From: Verpa conica
Taxonomy: Eukaryota; Ascomycota; Pezizomycetes; Pezizales; Morchellaceae
Direction: 5' to 3'
NCBI GenBank assembly: GCA_033030425.1
Contig: JAUFSD010000009.1
Location: 1,240,001-1,304,000 of the forward strand
Length of the DNA: 64,000 nucleotides
The notes under the pieces are model-generated. The model saw nothing but the letters and a program-made list of their open reading frames with translations. It did not search any database and had not been told where the DNA came from. Position 1 is the stretch's first letter; each line of letters starts with the position of its first letter. The translations under genes were made by a program, and so were the position numbers. Below are positions 34,940 to 46,054 of the stretch, piece after piece.

Positions 34940-35020
34940 TGATTTCGCCCGGGCTCGAACCGGGGACCACAAGTGAAACTAATGTTAGACTTGTGTGATA
35001 ACCAACTACACCACGAAACC
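34940..35020 (-). tRNA. tRNA-Val(AAC) with a short intron
   Basis: Minus-strand cloverleaf: acceptor GGTTTCG/CGAAATC, box A TGGTGTAGTTGG, box B GGTTCGAGCCC, T stem CCCGG/CCGGG. The anticodon stem CAAGT/ACTTG encloses C-T-AAC-A, then about 7 extra bases (TTAGTTT), then C. This fits anticodon AAC interrupted by a very short canonical-position intron after base 37. The mature body resembles other ascomycete tRNA-Val(AAC). It is followed on its own strand by T-rich sequence. Confidence 0.93.
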
Positions 35021-35198
35021 TGGATATGATGGCCTTGAAAAGCCACATCATATTTCAAGATAAAATATCTAGTCATAAATAGAGAGGAGTTTAAATTAGA
35101 ATAACGCCGCCCAAAATTGTTCCTTTTATCCTTTTTGTACATACTTTCTATACAAACCAATCAATGGCTTATAAAATACTCGTACACATGTCCACCTC

Positions 35199-37703
35199 CT
35201 ACCGGCCAGCTATTTCAACTTCTCCGTGATTATTATCCGGGGCTACCCACTCTTTTGGTACAAATCCTAAATCTTCCTTTCCTCCCTCAAGACCCAGCCC
35301 CTCACTCACATTCGGAACTACACTTTCTCCTTCTTCCTCTCTATCTTCTATGTTTTCCTCATCGTCCTCATCTTCGTACTCCTCAATAGCAGCAGTCTGT
35401 GTATTCGCCAATACCTTCTCGTGATTATTAAGCACATGTACTTTCCTCTCTATCTTAATATTCTTCAGAGCGAGATCGATAAGTTTCTCACAGAGGGACT
35501 TAAGTTCTTGAGTAGTTTCACGTGGAGTGAAGGTTGAGGGGAAACGCCATCTTTTCAGATTCCATTAGCACTATATATCCAAGTATCGCAAGGGAAGGGA
35601 ACTTACGATAGCCATAAATATAATAACAAACTCTTATGTAGTCCCTCTAACCTCCTTAACTCTTCTGGTCTTGTCGGGTTTTCGATATCAAGGATATCAA
35701 GATCAAAAGACTTCATCTTCAGCACGCTTCCATCTTTACTACTCGCTAGTGTCTGTGCCATCTCTAAAGCTGCCTCTTGTACCATAAAGTCACTGCTAAT
35801 AGGTGCCATACAGAACGTGAGCCGCTCAGAGATGGATAGTCCCTGTATTTTCCTCAGTGCATGAGCAACTTTGATATGGTCGTCAAACGAGCACAAATGG
35901 AAAATGCTTTTCGTCAAACGAGCATGCTCCTTGATACTCCTGAGGATCTTCGCAAGCTCGGTCTCAGGTGGGAAGAGGGCCGCGTAATGCTCGATATGTC
36001 CAGTGGAAGGCAAGATCCCAGCGGTGCGGATAGGTTGAGGGGTAATAGACATTGAATATTTAAGGGGTGCAAGGTCCCGTATCTCAAGTGTTGTTACGAG
36101 CCCAGGTGCAGGGGCAGCGGGGAGAGGTATGCTGACATCTGCGGGTGGAATTATGACAGCTGGCTGTGGGACTTTAGCGTTGGCAACGCGGAAACGCCCT
36201 GCACGCCCTGCAATCTGTTTAATCGCAGGAACAGAGACTGGAACAGTCTCTTTGCCATTGAATTTTACCGTTGTTTCGAAGACTATTCTTTTCACGCTCC
36301 TGTTTTGTGTTAGTGAGTAGGGTCAATGATTAAAAGGAGGAGAAAATAGTACAAGTTGAGACCCATTCCAACTGCATCTGAGGCGATCAGGATCTCGTAA
36401 TCACTATCAGGGTCATTGAAAAGTCGTGCTTGAATACTACGGGTCTCTGGGGGAAGAGAACCGTAGATAACAGCACATTTTTTTCCTGTGACGCTCTCGA
36501 TCTCCCGCTGTAACGCAAAAATGTTTTTGCGGGAAAAGGTAACTACACAGTCGCCTCGTTCGAGTTTCATAAGGTCTCCCTCGAGGCTGTGCTTCATAAC
36601 CTCCAAACCGCCCAATCGTTTGTAGTGTTTAACTACTAGCTTCTCATTCATCACCGTAGCAAGGTTTTGAATAAGTTCAACAGTCCGCTCCTCGCCACAC
36701 AGATGTACCTCCTCCGCCTTTACTCCAAGGAGTGCTTGAGTCCACGCCCAACCTCGTTCAGTGTCCCCAATCATTTGAATCTCATCTAGTACCGCGACTT
36801 GAACCCTCCTATTCAAGTCCACCATCTCCACAGTGCTAGAACAAATATTCGCAGTCTCGCTCACAATCTTCCGGTCGTCACCAGTGATAAGATTACAAGG
36901 TATTCCCTCTGCATTCATACGCTCGTAGACCTCGTGGGCAAGGAGTCGTAGTGGGCCGGCATAAATACCACTCTCACATTCCTTGAGCCTTTTCAACGCA
37001 TTATAAGTTTTCCCACTGTTTGTAGGACCAACGTGAAGATACCACGTTCTTTGCTGCTGCCTTGTAAGTGGATACCACTCCTGTGGAAACCGTAGATCTG
37101 CCGCATTATCCAGTGCAAACTTCTCTACACTAGGGGTTGACCTTTCTTCTACATAATCACCAAACTGGTTCTTCAGCCAAAGTGCCAGACCTCCAGGCTC
37201 AGAGATAGCAGTAACAATTTCCTCACGGGTTGCGAAAGTTTCAATGTTCTGGTCATTTACTTTCTTCGAGCTCGCGGCTATTAAAACCTCATTTGAGAAT
37301 TTTCGAAATTGCTTAATTAGTTCTCGAGGGGGAAGGCTGGTTCTAGTGAGGTAATCGGGGAGAAAAGTAGAGTGAGGGTAGGCTTTTGCTCCTGGTTCGA
37401 GTGATGGAGGACGCATTCTCTCGAATAAAGCTTCGAGGATTCTTCTGAGCTGGGTGTCGCTGAGGGCATTTTGATTCCGGAGGCGAATGTCTTTTAGGAT
37501 CTGAAGAGAGGGCTGATAAAGAGAGGTCAGCTACCTGTTTTTCAAGTGAGAGTATGGAAAGTTACCTTGGTTTTAACAGACCTGAAACGTACTGTTCCAG
37601 GGATTGTGCCTGGGGGGTTCCTGGAGAGGGTTTGAGTTGATCTAGGAATAGCGAAGGTGCAGAATATGTACCGGTTCGTTAATCCTCGCAGCCTAGCTGC
37701 CAT
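35199..37703 (-). CDS. SUV3: Mitochondrial degradosome RNA helicase Suv3
   Basis: ATP-dependent RNA helicase of the mitochondrial exoribonuclease complex. Exons on the complement: 37566-37703, 36353-37500, 35607-36299 and 35199-35550, about 776 residues. The N terminus is Arg-rich and mitochondrial (MAARLRGLTNRYIF). Helicase motifs: I VGPTNSGKT at about residue 203, Ia GPLRLLA, II LDEIQM (DEIQ, Suv3 type), IV VVTFSRKN, V ASDAVGMGLN and VI QIAGRAGRF. The C-terminal Suv3 domain (LHKSLLLYLWLSWRFPSTF) crosses intron 3, which uses an AAG acceptor. The tail is a Glu/Asp-rich extension. The tRNA-Val gene lies 180 bp downstream of its stop, on the same strand. Confidence 0.93.
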
Positions 37704-38688
37704 TGTGGGTTTTGGAGGGGTTGAAGCTCAGTGGATGTGTTTCTGGTGAGAAAGATAAACTGCCGTAGAAGTTGAGGCGAAATGTAAAGTCTTGGCTCGA
37801 GATTTTTTTTGGGGTGATGCAGGCGCCCCACCCCACCGTTAGGACAGTAGTGTTGAGCCTCATCATTGGTGACAGGGAGATGTCTACAGTAGAGATGGCC
37901 AGGGTAGGAATTGGTACTCTGCAGCGCGGTGAGCTCTGTCTATCTATAATTAATTAGGGGCCAATAAATTGATCCTATGAAGGGCATTTGCTCACCTACT
38001 GAATCCCAACCTCCCGGCTTAGTGGCCTGGGTACAGTATTTGACCGGGGGTCATACTGTAGTACAGACATTGTGGCCGTTATCTCAATATTTGGTGTTTA
38101 ATCACCAAATAGACTTATAGACTTAAAGCCAATATATCGTCGGCTAGTTACCGAGAGAGGATTTGGTGATTAAACACCAAAGATCAACTTATATCAGTCT
38201 CTGGAAAAGGTTTTGGGGGCGATAACTATAGGTTATCAGTACCTATAATACTCATCACCCGGTATGGTATTAGGCGGCCGGGCTATTTGGTGTTTAAACA
38301 CCAAATCGCGTAAAAATAATGGCCGGTGGATAGGCCACGTGTGGGGTATTTGGTGTTTAATCACCAAATTATCACCTCTCGGTACAATTCCTACCCAATT
38401 CAGTATTAGGCGACAGGGTTATTTGGTGATATTTCACCAAATGCAATTTGCATCGGCCGGTTGTTGCTCGGGATTTGGTGTTTAATCACCAAATTGCCAT
38501 CTTATCGGGGTTGCGGCTCCACTTGCCGGGAACTGGCCGTCGCCACAAATTGCCCCGCCAACCCCTCCAACTCCTAACTCAGGCACGAGAGACCCAGCGA
38601 GCTTATAAGGAGCAGGAATTTGCATTCTTCTTTTTCTCACTCCAACAGTCTCCTCCCTCCTGATTATCAAAAGAATTATACAGAAACA
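37704..38688. promoter_or_regulatory. SUV3 / TRP5 divergent promoter region
   Basis: 985-bp spacer between the SUV3 start (-) and TRP5 start (+). Its middle (38089-38494) carries the six-copy palindrome array described separately. The last 150 bp before TRP5 is pyrimidine-rich (CTTCTTTTTCTCACTCC). No TATA box stands out. Confidence 0.6.
38089..38494. repeat. six copies of a 22-bp palindrome ATTTGGTG-N6-CACCAAAT
   Basis: Copies start at 38089, 38161 (opposite orientation of the asymmetric centre, last arm base changed), 38285, 38348, 38421 and 38473. Arms of 8 bp are perfectly kept in five copies, while the 6-bp centre varies (TTTAAT, ATTAAA, TTTAAA, ATATTT). Spacing is irregular (72, 124, 63, 73 and 52 bp). 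The DNA between copies is only loosely similar (TATTAGGCG, CGGCCGG fragments). This suggests either an array of binding sites for a dimeric factor acting on TRP5 and/or SUV3, or a degenerate satellite whose palindrome is preserved. Confidence 0.9.
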
Positions 38689-41053
38689 ATGGCCGATGGA
38701 ATTAAGAAAGCTTTTGCGAGGTGCAAGGCCGAGGGCAGGGTGCGTTTCAACTTTTCAACTTTTCTTCTTGTTTCAAACGGGCGCTCACGATTCAATAAGA
38801 AATTGAGAGCTAATTTTTTTCGTCATAAAAAATAGAGAGCCCTTGTTACCTATGTCACTGCTGGGTATCCTACAGCTGGCGACACTGTTAGTGTCATGCT
38901 TGCCATGGAGGCTGGTGGCGCTGGTACGAATCTACATCCTCATCTTTACAGTCATACCTCAATACTAACCTACCCTAGACCTCATTGAGCTCGGCCTCCC
39001 CTTCACTGACCCCATTGCAGACGGTCCTACGATACAAAAGGCTAACACTGTTGCACTACTCAATGGTGTCTCTATCACGACTACCCTCGCTGTAGTCCGA
39101 GATGCGCGCGCAAAGGGCCTCACGGTTCCAGTCCTATTCATGGGCTATTATAACCCCATTCTTGCTTATGGGGAGAAGAAGTTCGTTCAGGATTGCAAAG
39201 CAGCCGGTGTAAATGGTTTCATCATCTGCGATCTTCCCCCAGAGGAGGCCGTCAAGTTCCGTGGGAACTGTACCCAGGAGGGGTTGAGTTATGTACCACT
39301 CATTGCACCGGCGACTAGCCCATCTAGGTTGAAGCTGCTATGTAGGATTGCGGATTCTTTTATTTATGTGGTGTCGAGGATGGGTGTTACTGGTGCGACC
39401 GGGACTCTTAACGCTGGCCTTGGGGAATTGTGTAAGAAAGTGCATGAATACTCGGGTAACACTCCCCTCGCTGTTGGATTTGGTGTTTCGACCCGCGAGC
39501 ACTTTCTCTCAGTAGGTGAGTTTGCGGAGGGTGTAGTCATTGGCTCGCAGATTGTCAATGTCCTCGACCAGGCGGCACCGGGTGAGGGATCTGAGGCGGT
39601 CAGGAAGTACTGTGCACATATCGTCGGCAGGGATAGCAATGCTACGACACGCGAGATCGGGATTGTTGAGGCTGTTGGAAAAGCTATCGAGACAGGAGTT
39701 GGGCATCCCACTGCAGTGATCACGGATGAAGATGTTCCTTCGGGCCCTGGTCTTGGGGACCAGCTTGTGGCTTTGAGTGCCGCTGAACTTAACCCTCATG
39801 TATATCCCTCGTCTCCTAACAAAATATTACTTACTAATTCACTCTCTTAGGCCCTTCCTGATCGTTTCGGCGAATTTGGTGGCCAATATGTACCCGAATC
39901 TCTGATGGACTGTCTCGCTGAACTCGAAGCCGGTTTCGTCACCGCCAACAACGACCCTGCCTTCTGGGAAGAGTACCGCTCCTACTACCCATACATGGGA
40001 CGTCCCGGACAGCTCCATCTCGCCGAGCGTCTTACGGAACACTGTAATGGTGCAAATATCTGGTTGAAGCGTGAGGATCTCAACCATACTGGCTCCCACA
40101 AGATCAATAACGCACTTGGACAAGTCCTCATTGCACGGAGATTGGGAAAGACCGAGATTATCGCAGAGACGGGTGCCGGACAGCATGGTGTTGCAACTGC
40201 AACTGTGTGCGCAAAGTTTGGTATGAAGTGCACAGTCTATATGGGTGCTGAAGATGTCCGCCGTCAGGCTCTCAACGTATTTAGGATGAAGCTCCTAGGC
40301 GCACAAGTTGTCTCTGTTGAAGCCGGCTCTCGCACCCTCCGTGATGCCGTCAACGAGGCCCTCCGTGCCTGGGTTGTCAAACTTTCCACAACCCACTACA
40401 TCATTGGTTCTGCCATCGGACCACACCCCTTCCCCACAATCGTCAGAACCTTCCAATCCGTCATTGGCAACGAAACAAAGTCGCAACTCAAGGCTCTCCG
40501 TAACAAGCTCCCTGACGCGGTCGTCGCATGTGTCGGTGGTGGCTCTAACTGCGTGGGAATGTTCTATCCCTTCTCAAATGACACCACCGTCAAGCTCCTT
40601 GGTGTTGAAGCCGCTGGTGATGGTCTTGATACTGCTCGTCACTCTGCCACTCTCACAGGGGGTACAAAGGGTGTACTTCATGGTGTCCGCACTTATGTGC
40701 TACAGAACCTTGAGGGTCAAATCGACGAAACCCATTCCGTCTCTGCTGGCCTAGACTACCCTGGTGTTGGTCCAGAACTTGCAAGTTGGAAGGATTCAGG
40801 AAGAGCAGAGTTCATTGCTGCGACTGATGCGGAGGCATTTATTGGATTTAGAACATTGTCTGAGCTGGAAGGCATTATCCCTGCGTTGGAGAGTGCGCAT
40901 GCGATTTTCGGAGGGATGGAGTTGGCCAAGAAGATGGAGAAGGGCTCGGATGTGGTGATTTGTTTGTCTGGTAGGGGAGATAAAGATGTACAGCAGGTTG
41001 CGGAGGAGCTACCGAGGTTAGGGCCCGGGATTGGATGGGATTTGAGATTCTAG
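38689..41053 (+). CDS. TRP5: Bifunctional tryptophan synthase
   Basis: Final two steps of tryptophan synthesis; the fungal fusion of alpha (indole-glycerol-phosphate lyase) and beta (PLP) domains. Exons 38689-38739, 38836-38923, 38979-39799 and 39851-41053 give about 720 residues. Alpha domain: [11 protein letters not shown], the catalytic Glu/Asp pair in [44 protein letters not shown] and GFGVSTREH. Beta domain: [14 protein letters not shown], the PLP lysine in [39 protein letters not shown] and CLSGRGDKD. The linker between domains is about 45 residues. Length and domain order are normal. Codon use in the beta exon is C-rich at third positions, suggesting high expression. Confidence 0.97.
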
Positions 41054-41439
41054 AGACTGTGCTAGATTTTCAATGGGGGTTAAAGTGTGAGGTTTGTGTT
41101 GGAACTTTTTCTATTAGGCTCGGTTTCTATGTTATGAGTTTTTTTCTTTTTCTATAAATAAAAAGTGTTTTGGATAGAATTTTAAAGACCTTCGTTTTCC
41201 CCCTGATTTTTCCCAATGTAGTAAACCTACCGAGTGATTACTTATGACCCATGGCGGTTGGTAGAGAACAGTTAATAGATTGATTATTCATAAGAAGTAA
41301 TAGTATAAGCTAACCATAAATATAATATTTCATATGTGCAATTGCTAATCAAGTACGCCAACTAAACAGATATTTATCAAACTCCTAGACCCACAATAAA
41401 ACCCACTCCCAACACTCTGGACCCACAATAAAATCCAAC
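41054..41439. other. intergenic, convergent 3' ends
   Basis: 386 bp between TRP5 and the first F-box gene. AT-rich; a small direct repeat (ACCCACAATAAAA / ACTCCCAAC) at 41390-41455. Nothing else was seen. Confidence 0.5.
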
Positions 41440-42381
41440 TTACTCCCAACCTTCGTCGAGCTTAAATCTCTCGATAACCCTCTCAACACCTAACATCTGG
41501 AGATCAATCTCCTGTGGGCAAATATCAAGACTCAATACAACACCTATAACCCCACTCACCCTACGTCTCTCCTCGCGATTAAGTCTAAAATGCATCATTA
41601 CCTTCATATAAAGCAATGAATTAAACTGATCAAGTCTATCAGGATCAAAATCATCTTCCACCCACCGTGGCCTAAACAACCCTCCCTGCAAACTCTTTTC
41701 AATAAGCCCACAAGCCCGTGGAGTATTCACCTGCATGATACAAGCCACCAGGTGAAGATCTGCATATTGCTTCTCCGAGCACGCAGGATAACCCATCCAG
41801 GTGGTGATGCTATCATGGAGAAATTGGAAGTGCATCAGCCACACCTTATAAAATAACTCAATCGATAAAGCATCCCTGTAGATGGGAATGCTCCTGGCAG
41901 CAAGAGTTGGTTCTCTAAGAAATCCAGCGGGGATAAAACCTGGAGCCTCTGCCTTGTTAAAAGAGCAGATATTAAAGAACGTCTGGTTTGCAACCAGCTG
42001 TGGAATATCGGTTTCCTGGAGGGCGAATGGAGTAGCCAGGTCCTTTTTCAGAGCAGTGTAAGGCCTTGAAGTGTTGATGTGTCGTTGATGGATCAACACT
42101 TTTGAGACTTCGGACCAAATGGCAGGACCGTGGTAGGTTTTGGAGATAGTGGTGTAGATTAAGGTGTTGAAATGCTTAGCAACACGGTAGAAGATTGAAG
42201 AAGTTAACATGAGAGCATGAATGTCGCTAATGAATGAAAGGTGGAGGAAGATGTTGAGGATAAGCTCTGGTGCAAGGTTTTCTATGGCAGGAACTGGCCG
42301 AGAGATCTGGCCCTCGAAGGAGATTGAAGACGTGTCTTCAATATTAACAGTTATTGTGTCCTCAAGAATGGATGTCGACAT
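41440..42381 (-). CDS. F-box-like protein, paralogue of the gene at 43100-44101
   Basis: Single exon, 313 residues. An F-box-like helix set lies at about residues 30-75 (IENLAPELILNIFLHLSFIS, HALMLTSSIFYRVAKHFN), probably linking a substrate-binding region to Skp1/Cullin-1 ubiquitin ligases. The rest is helical without leucine-rich or WD repeats. The block PFALQETDIPQLVANQTFFNIC matches PFSMKHTDLHHLIGNQRFFNVC in the neighbouring gene, which shows common descent. Members of such expanded fungal F-box families have no assigned substrates. Confidence 0.7.
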   Translation of the reverse strand: MSTSILEDTITVNIEDTSSISFEGQISRPVPAIENLAPELILNIFLHLSFISDIHALMLTSSIFYRVAKHFNTLIYTTISKTYHGPAIWSEVSKVLIHQRHINTSRPYTALKKDLATPFALQETDIPQLVANQTFFNICSFNKAEAPGFIPAGFLREPTLAARSIPIYRDALSIELFYKVWLMHFQFLHDSITTWMGYPACSEKQYADLHLVACIMQVNTPRACGLIEKSLQGGLFRPRWVEDDFDPDRLDQFNSLLYMKVMMHFRLNREERRRVSGVIGVVLSLDICPQEIDLQMLGVERVIERFKLDEGWE

Positions 42382-43099
42382 TATGCAAAACGATGTTTAG
42401 TAGCAAGAATTTATAGAAAATAGCCTTAGAGAGAGAGAAGATGTGTATTTATCGTAGGAGGGTGCCTAGGGTAAGGAATATTATACATATCATAAAGTGG
42501 TCGGTGGTCGGTGGTGGTGAAGCTTTTAACGAACAGGCTGGAGGGAGATTCAATTAAAAGGCAATAGATAATATAGAGGGGCAGCTCGGGCTGGTGATAG
42601 AAATTAGTGTTGCTGATCGCCAATACGCTACGCGGCGGGCTAGCATGTATTGGATATGGTAGAGAAAATATCCTCAAGCAGATATACGTAACTGATATTT
42701 AGTACAGTTTTAGTAGGGCTATAGTTCCGTAGCTGTCATTAAAATATATCACCTACCTATGTAGAATAACTAGTAGAATAACTAGTAGCTAGACGTTCCA
42801 TAAGCTTCGTTGAAGAAAGATTTTTCTGCATTATCTGGGAAAGTAGCTGTAAGACTTATAGATATTTCCCAAGGCCATCATTGAATTCAGTTATTATCAG
42901 TCCCCTACCATAAATTCTCACTACAGCCATAAAAACCGAAATATTTATCAGAAACAGTATATATAGTATTTATGCTAACAAATACCAGACTACCGTATCA
43001 AGATCCTAAAGTATAAGAAACAGTGGTACATGAATATAATTTAACCGACATAAGGTTTCCTACTGCTTACTATCCTTTCACACAATGTTTTCTCTCACG
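42382..43099. other. intergenic region between F-box paralogues
   Basis: 718 bp, AT-rich. It includes a small tandem AGAATAACTAGT (42764-42788). An 83-codon ORF on the minus strand at 42426-42677 has no domain and is not called. Confidence 0.5.
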
Positions 43100-44101
43100 C
43101 TATTTCCAATCCTGGTCGAGCCCATACTCCTTCACCAAGTCCTCCACACTTTTAGCCAGATAGTCGGCTGAAACTCGGCCCGCTAGTTCGAAGTAGTCCT
43201 CACCACGCTCATCCTGCTCATTGATATCCAAAATCTGAACAAAAATCTTCTCGAAAAGAGGGGGGTTAGAGTACCTGTGGCTGAGACATGACATAGGCCA
43301 CATATTCCGGAACGCTCTCCGGAGATGGGAAATTATAAATGTTCCGCTTTCGATCCCATGCTCATAATCATACCAATCGAAGTCCTGCGCTTTATCGGAC
43401 ATAATGTTCATGGTCGGAACAAGGGTCCTATATTCTTTATCGAGGATTGGCTCGTGCTTTGCGAAGGTGCTAATACTGTCGTAGTAATACTGGACGCTCA
43501 AGAGCCAGATTCGGTAGAAATCCTTGTGAGAAGCGATAAACGAGAAAGGTGCGTTTGTGTTGTTTGAATAAGAATTGAGAGAACCCAAGCTCCCAGCACC
43601 TCCTAAGCACACGTTAAAAAACCTCTGGTTACCGATAAGGTGGTGTAGATCTGTGTGCTTCATAGAAAACGGTTTCTGCAGGTCGATTTCAATTACTAGA
43701 ATTGCATCGAGGTAGCTTCGTTTAAGGTAACGCTGGTAGACTAGCAAGGAAGTAGCATATTTCCAAGCTTCCCCGAGATGGGTCTTCCCAACTTCCGTAT
43801 ATATAGTGAGGCAGTATTTTATACATAATCTATAACACAGGGGAGATGATGTGATGAGGGCATGCAAGTCGTCAAGAGTATTGCTGAAACGCAAAATATG
43901 CACAATGACATCGAATGGAAGTGCCTCGAGAGGAAACAAAGAGGGACTTTGAACATTACCTGCCCAAAGCAAAGCCTTGAAGCTGCTGATGTTAGGCTTA
44001 GGTTTCTCCAACATGTCAGTCACAATCTTGGGCCTAGTCCCTCTTCTAGGGGCCCTACACCAAGCACAAAGTTTGGTGTCCTTGGGTTTAGTCTTGGCCA
44101 T
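43100..44101 (-). CDS. F-box-like protein, second paralogue
   Basis: Single exon, 333 residues. It starts with a short basic segment carrying a CAWC pair (LCAWCRAPRRGTRPK). The F-box-like region is LEALPFDVIVHILRFSNTLD, HALITSSPLCYRLCIKYC, at about residues 58-105. The downstream body aligns with the gene at 41440-42381 over several blocks (WKYATSLLVYQRY; FSMKHTDLHHLIGNQRFFN), at clearly diverged sequence. It ends in a related C-terminal helix (VEDLVKEYGLDQDW versus VERVIERFKLDEGW). Likely an old tandem duplication, both copies open. No substrate can be named. Confidence 0.7.
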   Translation of the reverse strand: MAKTKPKDTKLCAWCRAPRRGTRPKIVTDMLEKPKPNISSFKALLWAGNVQSPSLFPLEALPFDVIVHILRFSNTLDDLHALITSSPLCYRLCIKYCLTIYTEVGKTHLGEAWKYATSLLVYQRYLKRSYLDAILVIEIDLQKPFSMKHTDLHHLIGNQRFFNVCLGGAGSLGSLNSYSNNTNAPFSFIASHKDFYRIWLLSVQYYYDSISTFAKHEPILDKEYRTLVPTMNIMSDKAQDFDWYDYEHGIESGTFIISHLRRAFRNMWPMSCLSHRYSNPPLFEKIFVQILDINEQDERGEDYFELAGRVSADYLAKSVEDLVKEYGLDQDWK

Positions 44102-44484
44102 TGGATTGGTATTTAGTACCTGGGGGGATTATTATGGAGGTGTTGTGCTTCACAAGAAATTTGTGGTTTGTAATAAATATTGTGGCTCGTGGTTCCTAAG
44201 GAATATTATGAGAATAAGTTATAAAGGTGCTAAAAGGAAGTCAATGGCATCGGTACCAACCCCTCTATTTACATGGCTATGTCCCTGCATAATATATCAC
44301 TCGGTAAACTGTGCTATGCTCTAAGGGGACATCTCAGTGCCAGCACAAGAGACACTCCTATCTTCTCAGCCAGAAAGAGTGATAAGCCCCTCATAAATCT
44401 GACTTTTCCTAGATACATATATGTATATATTATACAGGGGAAATTGTCACAAGGTATAAGATTTGTGGTATATAGAGGTTGAGC
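44102..44484. other. spacer up to the mobile island
   Basis: Promoter side of the second F-box gene. No gene; AT-rich sequence leading to the ATAAGTA target duplication at 44485. Confidence 0.5.
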
Positions 44485-44491
44485 ATAAGTA

Positions 44492-44817
44492 TACGGCGGA
44501 CGGTTTGGTGCGCAACCGCAGAAATCATGTTGTATGGCTTATGGCAACCACCTTAGAATTATCGCTTATGGCAACCACTTTTAGTCTTTAATCACCTCTT
44601 GTAGCTGATTATGAAGAAGAGAAAGACTAAATACTGAGCCTTATAAGACCTATGTAAAAAAATTCATTTTCATAAAGGAAAAGGAATTTCATTTTATTTT
44701 GGTGTGTGTCAAGAAACTGTCCTCATTTACCTAAAAGGGTAAATGAGGACTTTTGACTTAATTTCTAGTAGTGAATTTTTAGTCTCATGCCCAGCCACAT
44801 TATTTACTACGCAGCAC
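44492..44817 (+). repeat. left terminal inverted repeat of the nested element
   Basis: 326 bp. Pairs with 51862-52167 at high identity; it is longer by two small indels (about 7 and 13 bp). It contains an internal hairpin GTCCTCATTTACC...GGTAAATGAGGAC near 44721-44752. Confidence 0.93.
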
Positions 44818-45013
44818 CATAGGGTCTGAAGCAGTAAAATTCTGAGAAGTATTAGAGATATCTCCAAATGTGAAAGTACAGGTACAAGCAATAGAATACG
44901 CCTAGAGGAGGGGGTAAGCCCAACCTCTTATACCCTACATGCCTATGTAATCGACCGCTATTAACTATACTCCAATACCAAAAACCTCTGGATTTCTTGG
45001 AAGATTGGGCTAG

Positions 45014-46054
45014 CTTGGGAGGCTTTTTAAAGAGCAGCCGGCACCCAAGGCAGCCCAGCAGAAACAGCAGCCACAGCAACAACAGCAACAACAGCAGCAA
45101 CAACAACAACAGACGCAAAAAAGCTACGCCAGCGCAGCAGCCTCAGGCTCTGAGGTAGAGGGAAGCTGGAAAATTTCGAAAGTCATAAAGAAAAAGAAGG
45201 TCCCTCTGTTCAAACCAGCCTTCTCCAAAGTCAACAGAGAAATCGTGGTCAAAACGGCCACCAACATCCCTTCCACCATCACCGACAACGCCATACTCCA
45301 CCACATCAACAAGGAACTGGAAACACAACAACAGCGAGCCCTTATGGCGAAGAAAATCGGCCAACAAACCGTTATTGTTACAGCAACCTTCGAACAAGAC
45401 GCCCAACATCTCATGAAGTGGGAAAACGAGATCAGGGCAACCCTCATCAGGTGCGGGCTAGACGTCTGCGATATCAAAGCCAACACCAAAACCACCAAAT
45501 TCCTCCTACACGGAGTCCCCACAGACATCGGAAGAAATCCCCTGGAAGCCGGAGAAGAAGTAGCCGCTACCATAAAGATGAACTACAGACAGTTCACCCT
45601 GGCTCAAATTCCATACTGGCTCAGTAAGGAAGAAAACAGACAAGGAAAAGCATACTCCACCATGGTCATCGCCATTAACGGCACTCACATATTCGAAAAT
45701 CTCGGCCTCAGGTATCTGGCCATTCACAACAAATTCTGCCGCTTGGAAATGTACCACCAGTATGGACCAGCCACGCAGTGCAAAAATTGCTGCAGACTCG
45801 GACATCCCACGGCCCTCTGTAAGGAAAAGACCCCCACCTGCGCGGTATGTGCAGGAACCCACGACACCCGACAACATAAGTGCGAACAGTGCAAGGGAGG
45901 CTACCAGTGCACCCACACCCCACACAGATGCGTTAACTGCAACAACAGCCTACACAAGTCATCAGAGCCCACATGCCCCGCCAAAGCCAAAGCCATTGAG
46001 TCAATCAGAGCCAGGAGAACCCAACCCGAGGACATCGAGGTAGAGCAATCATAA
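45014..46054 (+). CDS. LINE ORF1 (gag-like, zinc knuckles), 5'-truncated
   Basis: Nucleic-acid-binding ORF1 of a Tad-like non-LTR retrotransposon. The frame is open from 45014 but has no ATG at its start, so the element is probably 5'-truncated. The beginning is a CAG/CAA-coded polyglutamine stretch (45064-45115). A central domain resembles RRM-like ORF1 cores. The C terminus carries three CCHC-type knuckles: CKNCCRLGHPTALC, CAVCAGTHDTRQHKC and CVNCNNSLHKSSEPTC. The stop overlaps the ORF2 start as TAATG (46052-46056), suggesting translation by termination-reinitiation. Confidence 0.87.
   Translation, partial: LGRLFKEQPAPKAAQQKQQPQQQQQQQQQQQQQTQKSYASAAASGSEVEGSWKISKVIKKKKVPLFKPAFSKVNREIVVKTATNIPSTITDNAILHHINKELETQQQRALMAKKIGQQTVIVTATFEQDAQHLMKWENEIRATLIRCGLDVCDIKANTKTTKFLLHGVPTDIGRNPLEAGEEVAATIKMNYRQFTLAQIPYWLSKEENRQGKAYSTMVIAINGTHIFENLGLRYLAIHNKFCRLEMYHQYGPATQCKNCCRLGHPTALCKEKTPTCAVCAGTHDTRQHKCEQCKGGYQCTHTPHRCVNCNNSLHKSSEPTCPAKAKAIESIRARRTQPEDIEVEQS

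Noticed and set aside
42426..42677. 83-codon minus-strand ORF between the F-box genes.
   Set aside because: No domain, no conserved composition; probably chance.
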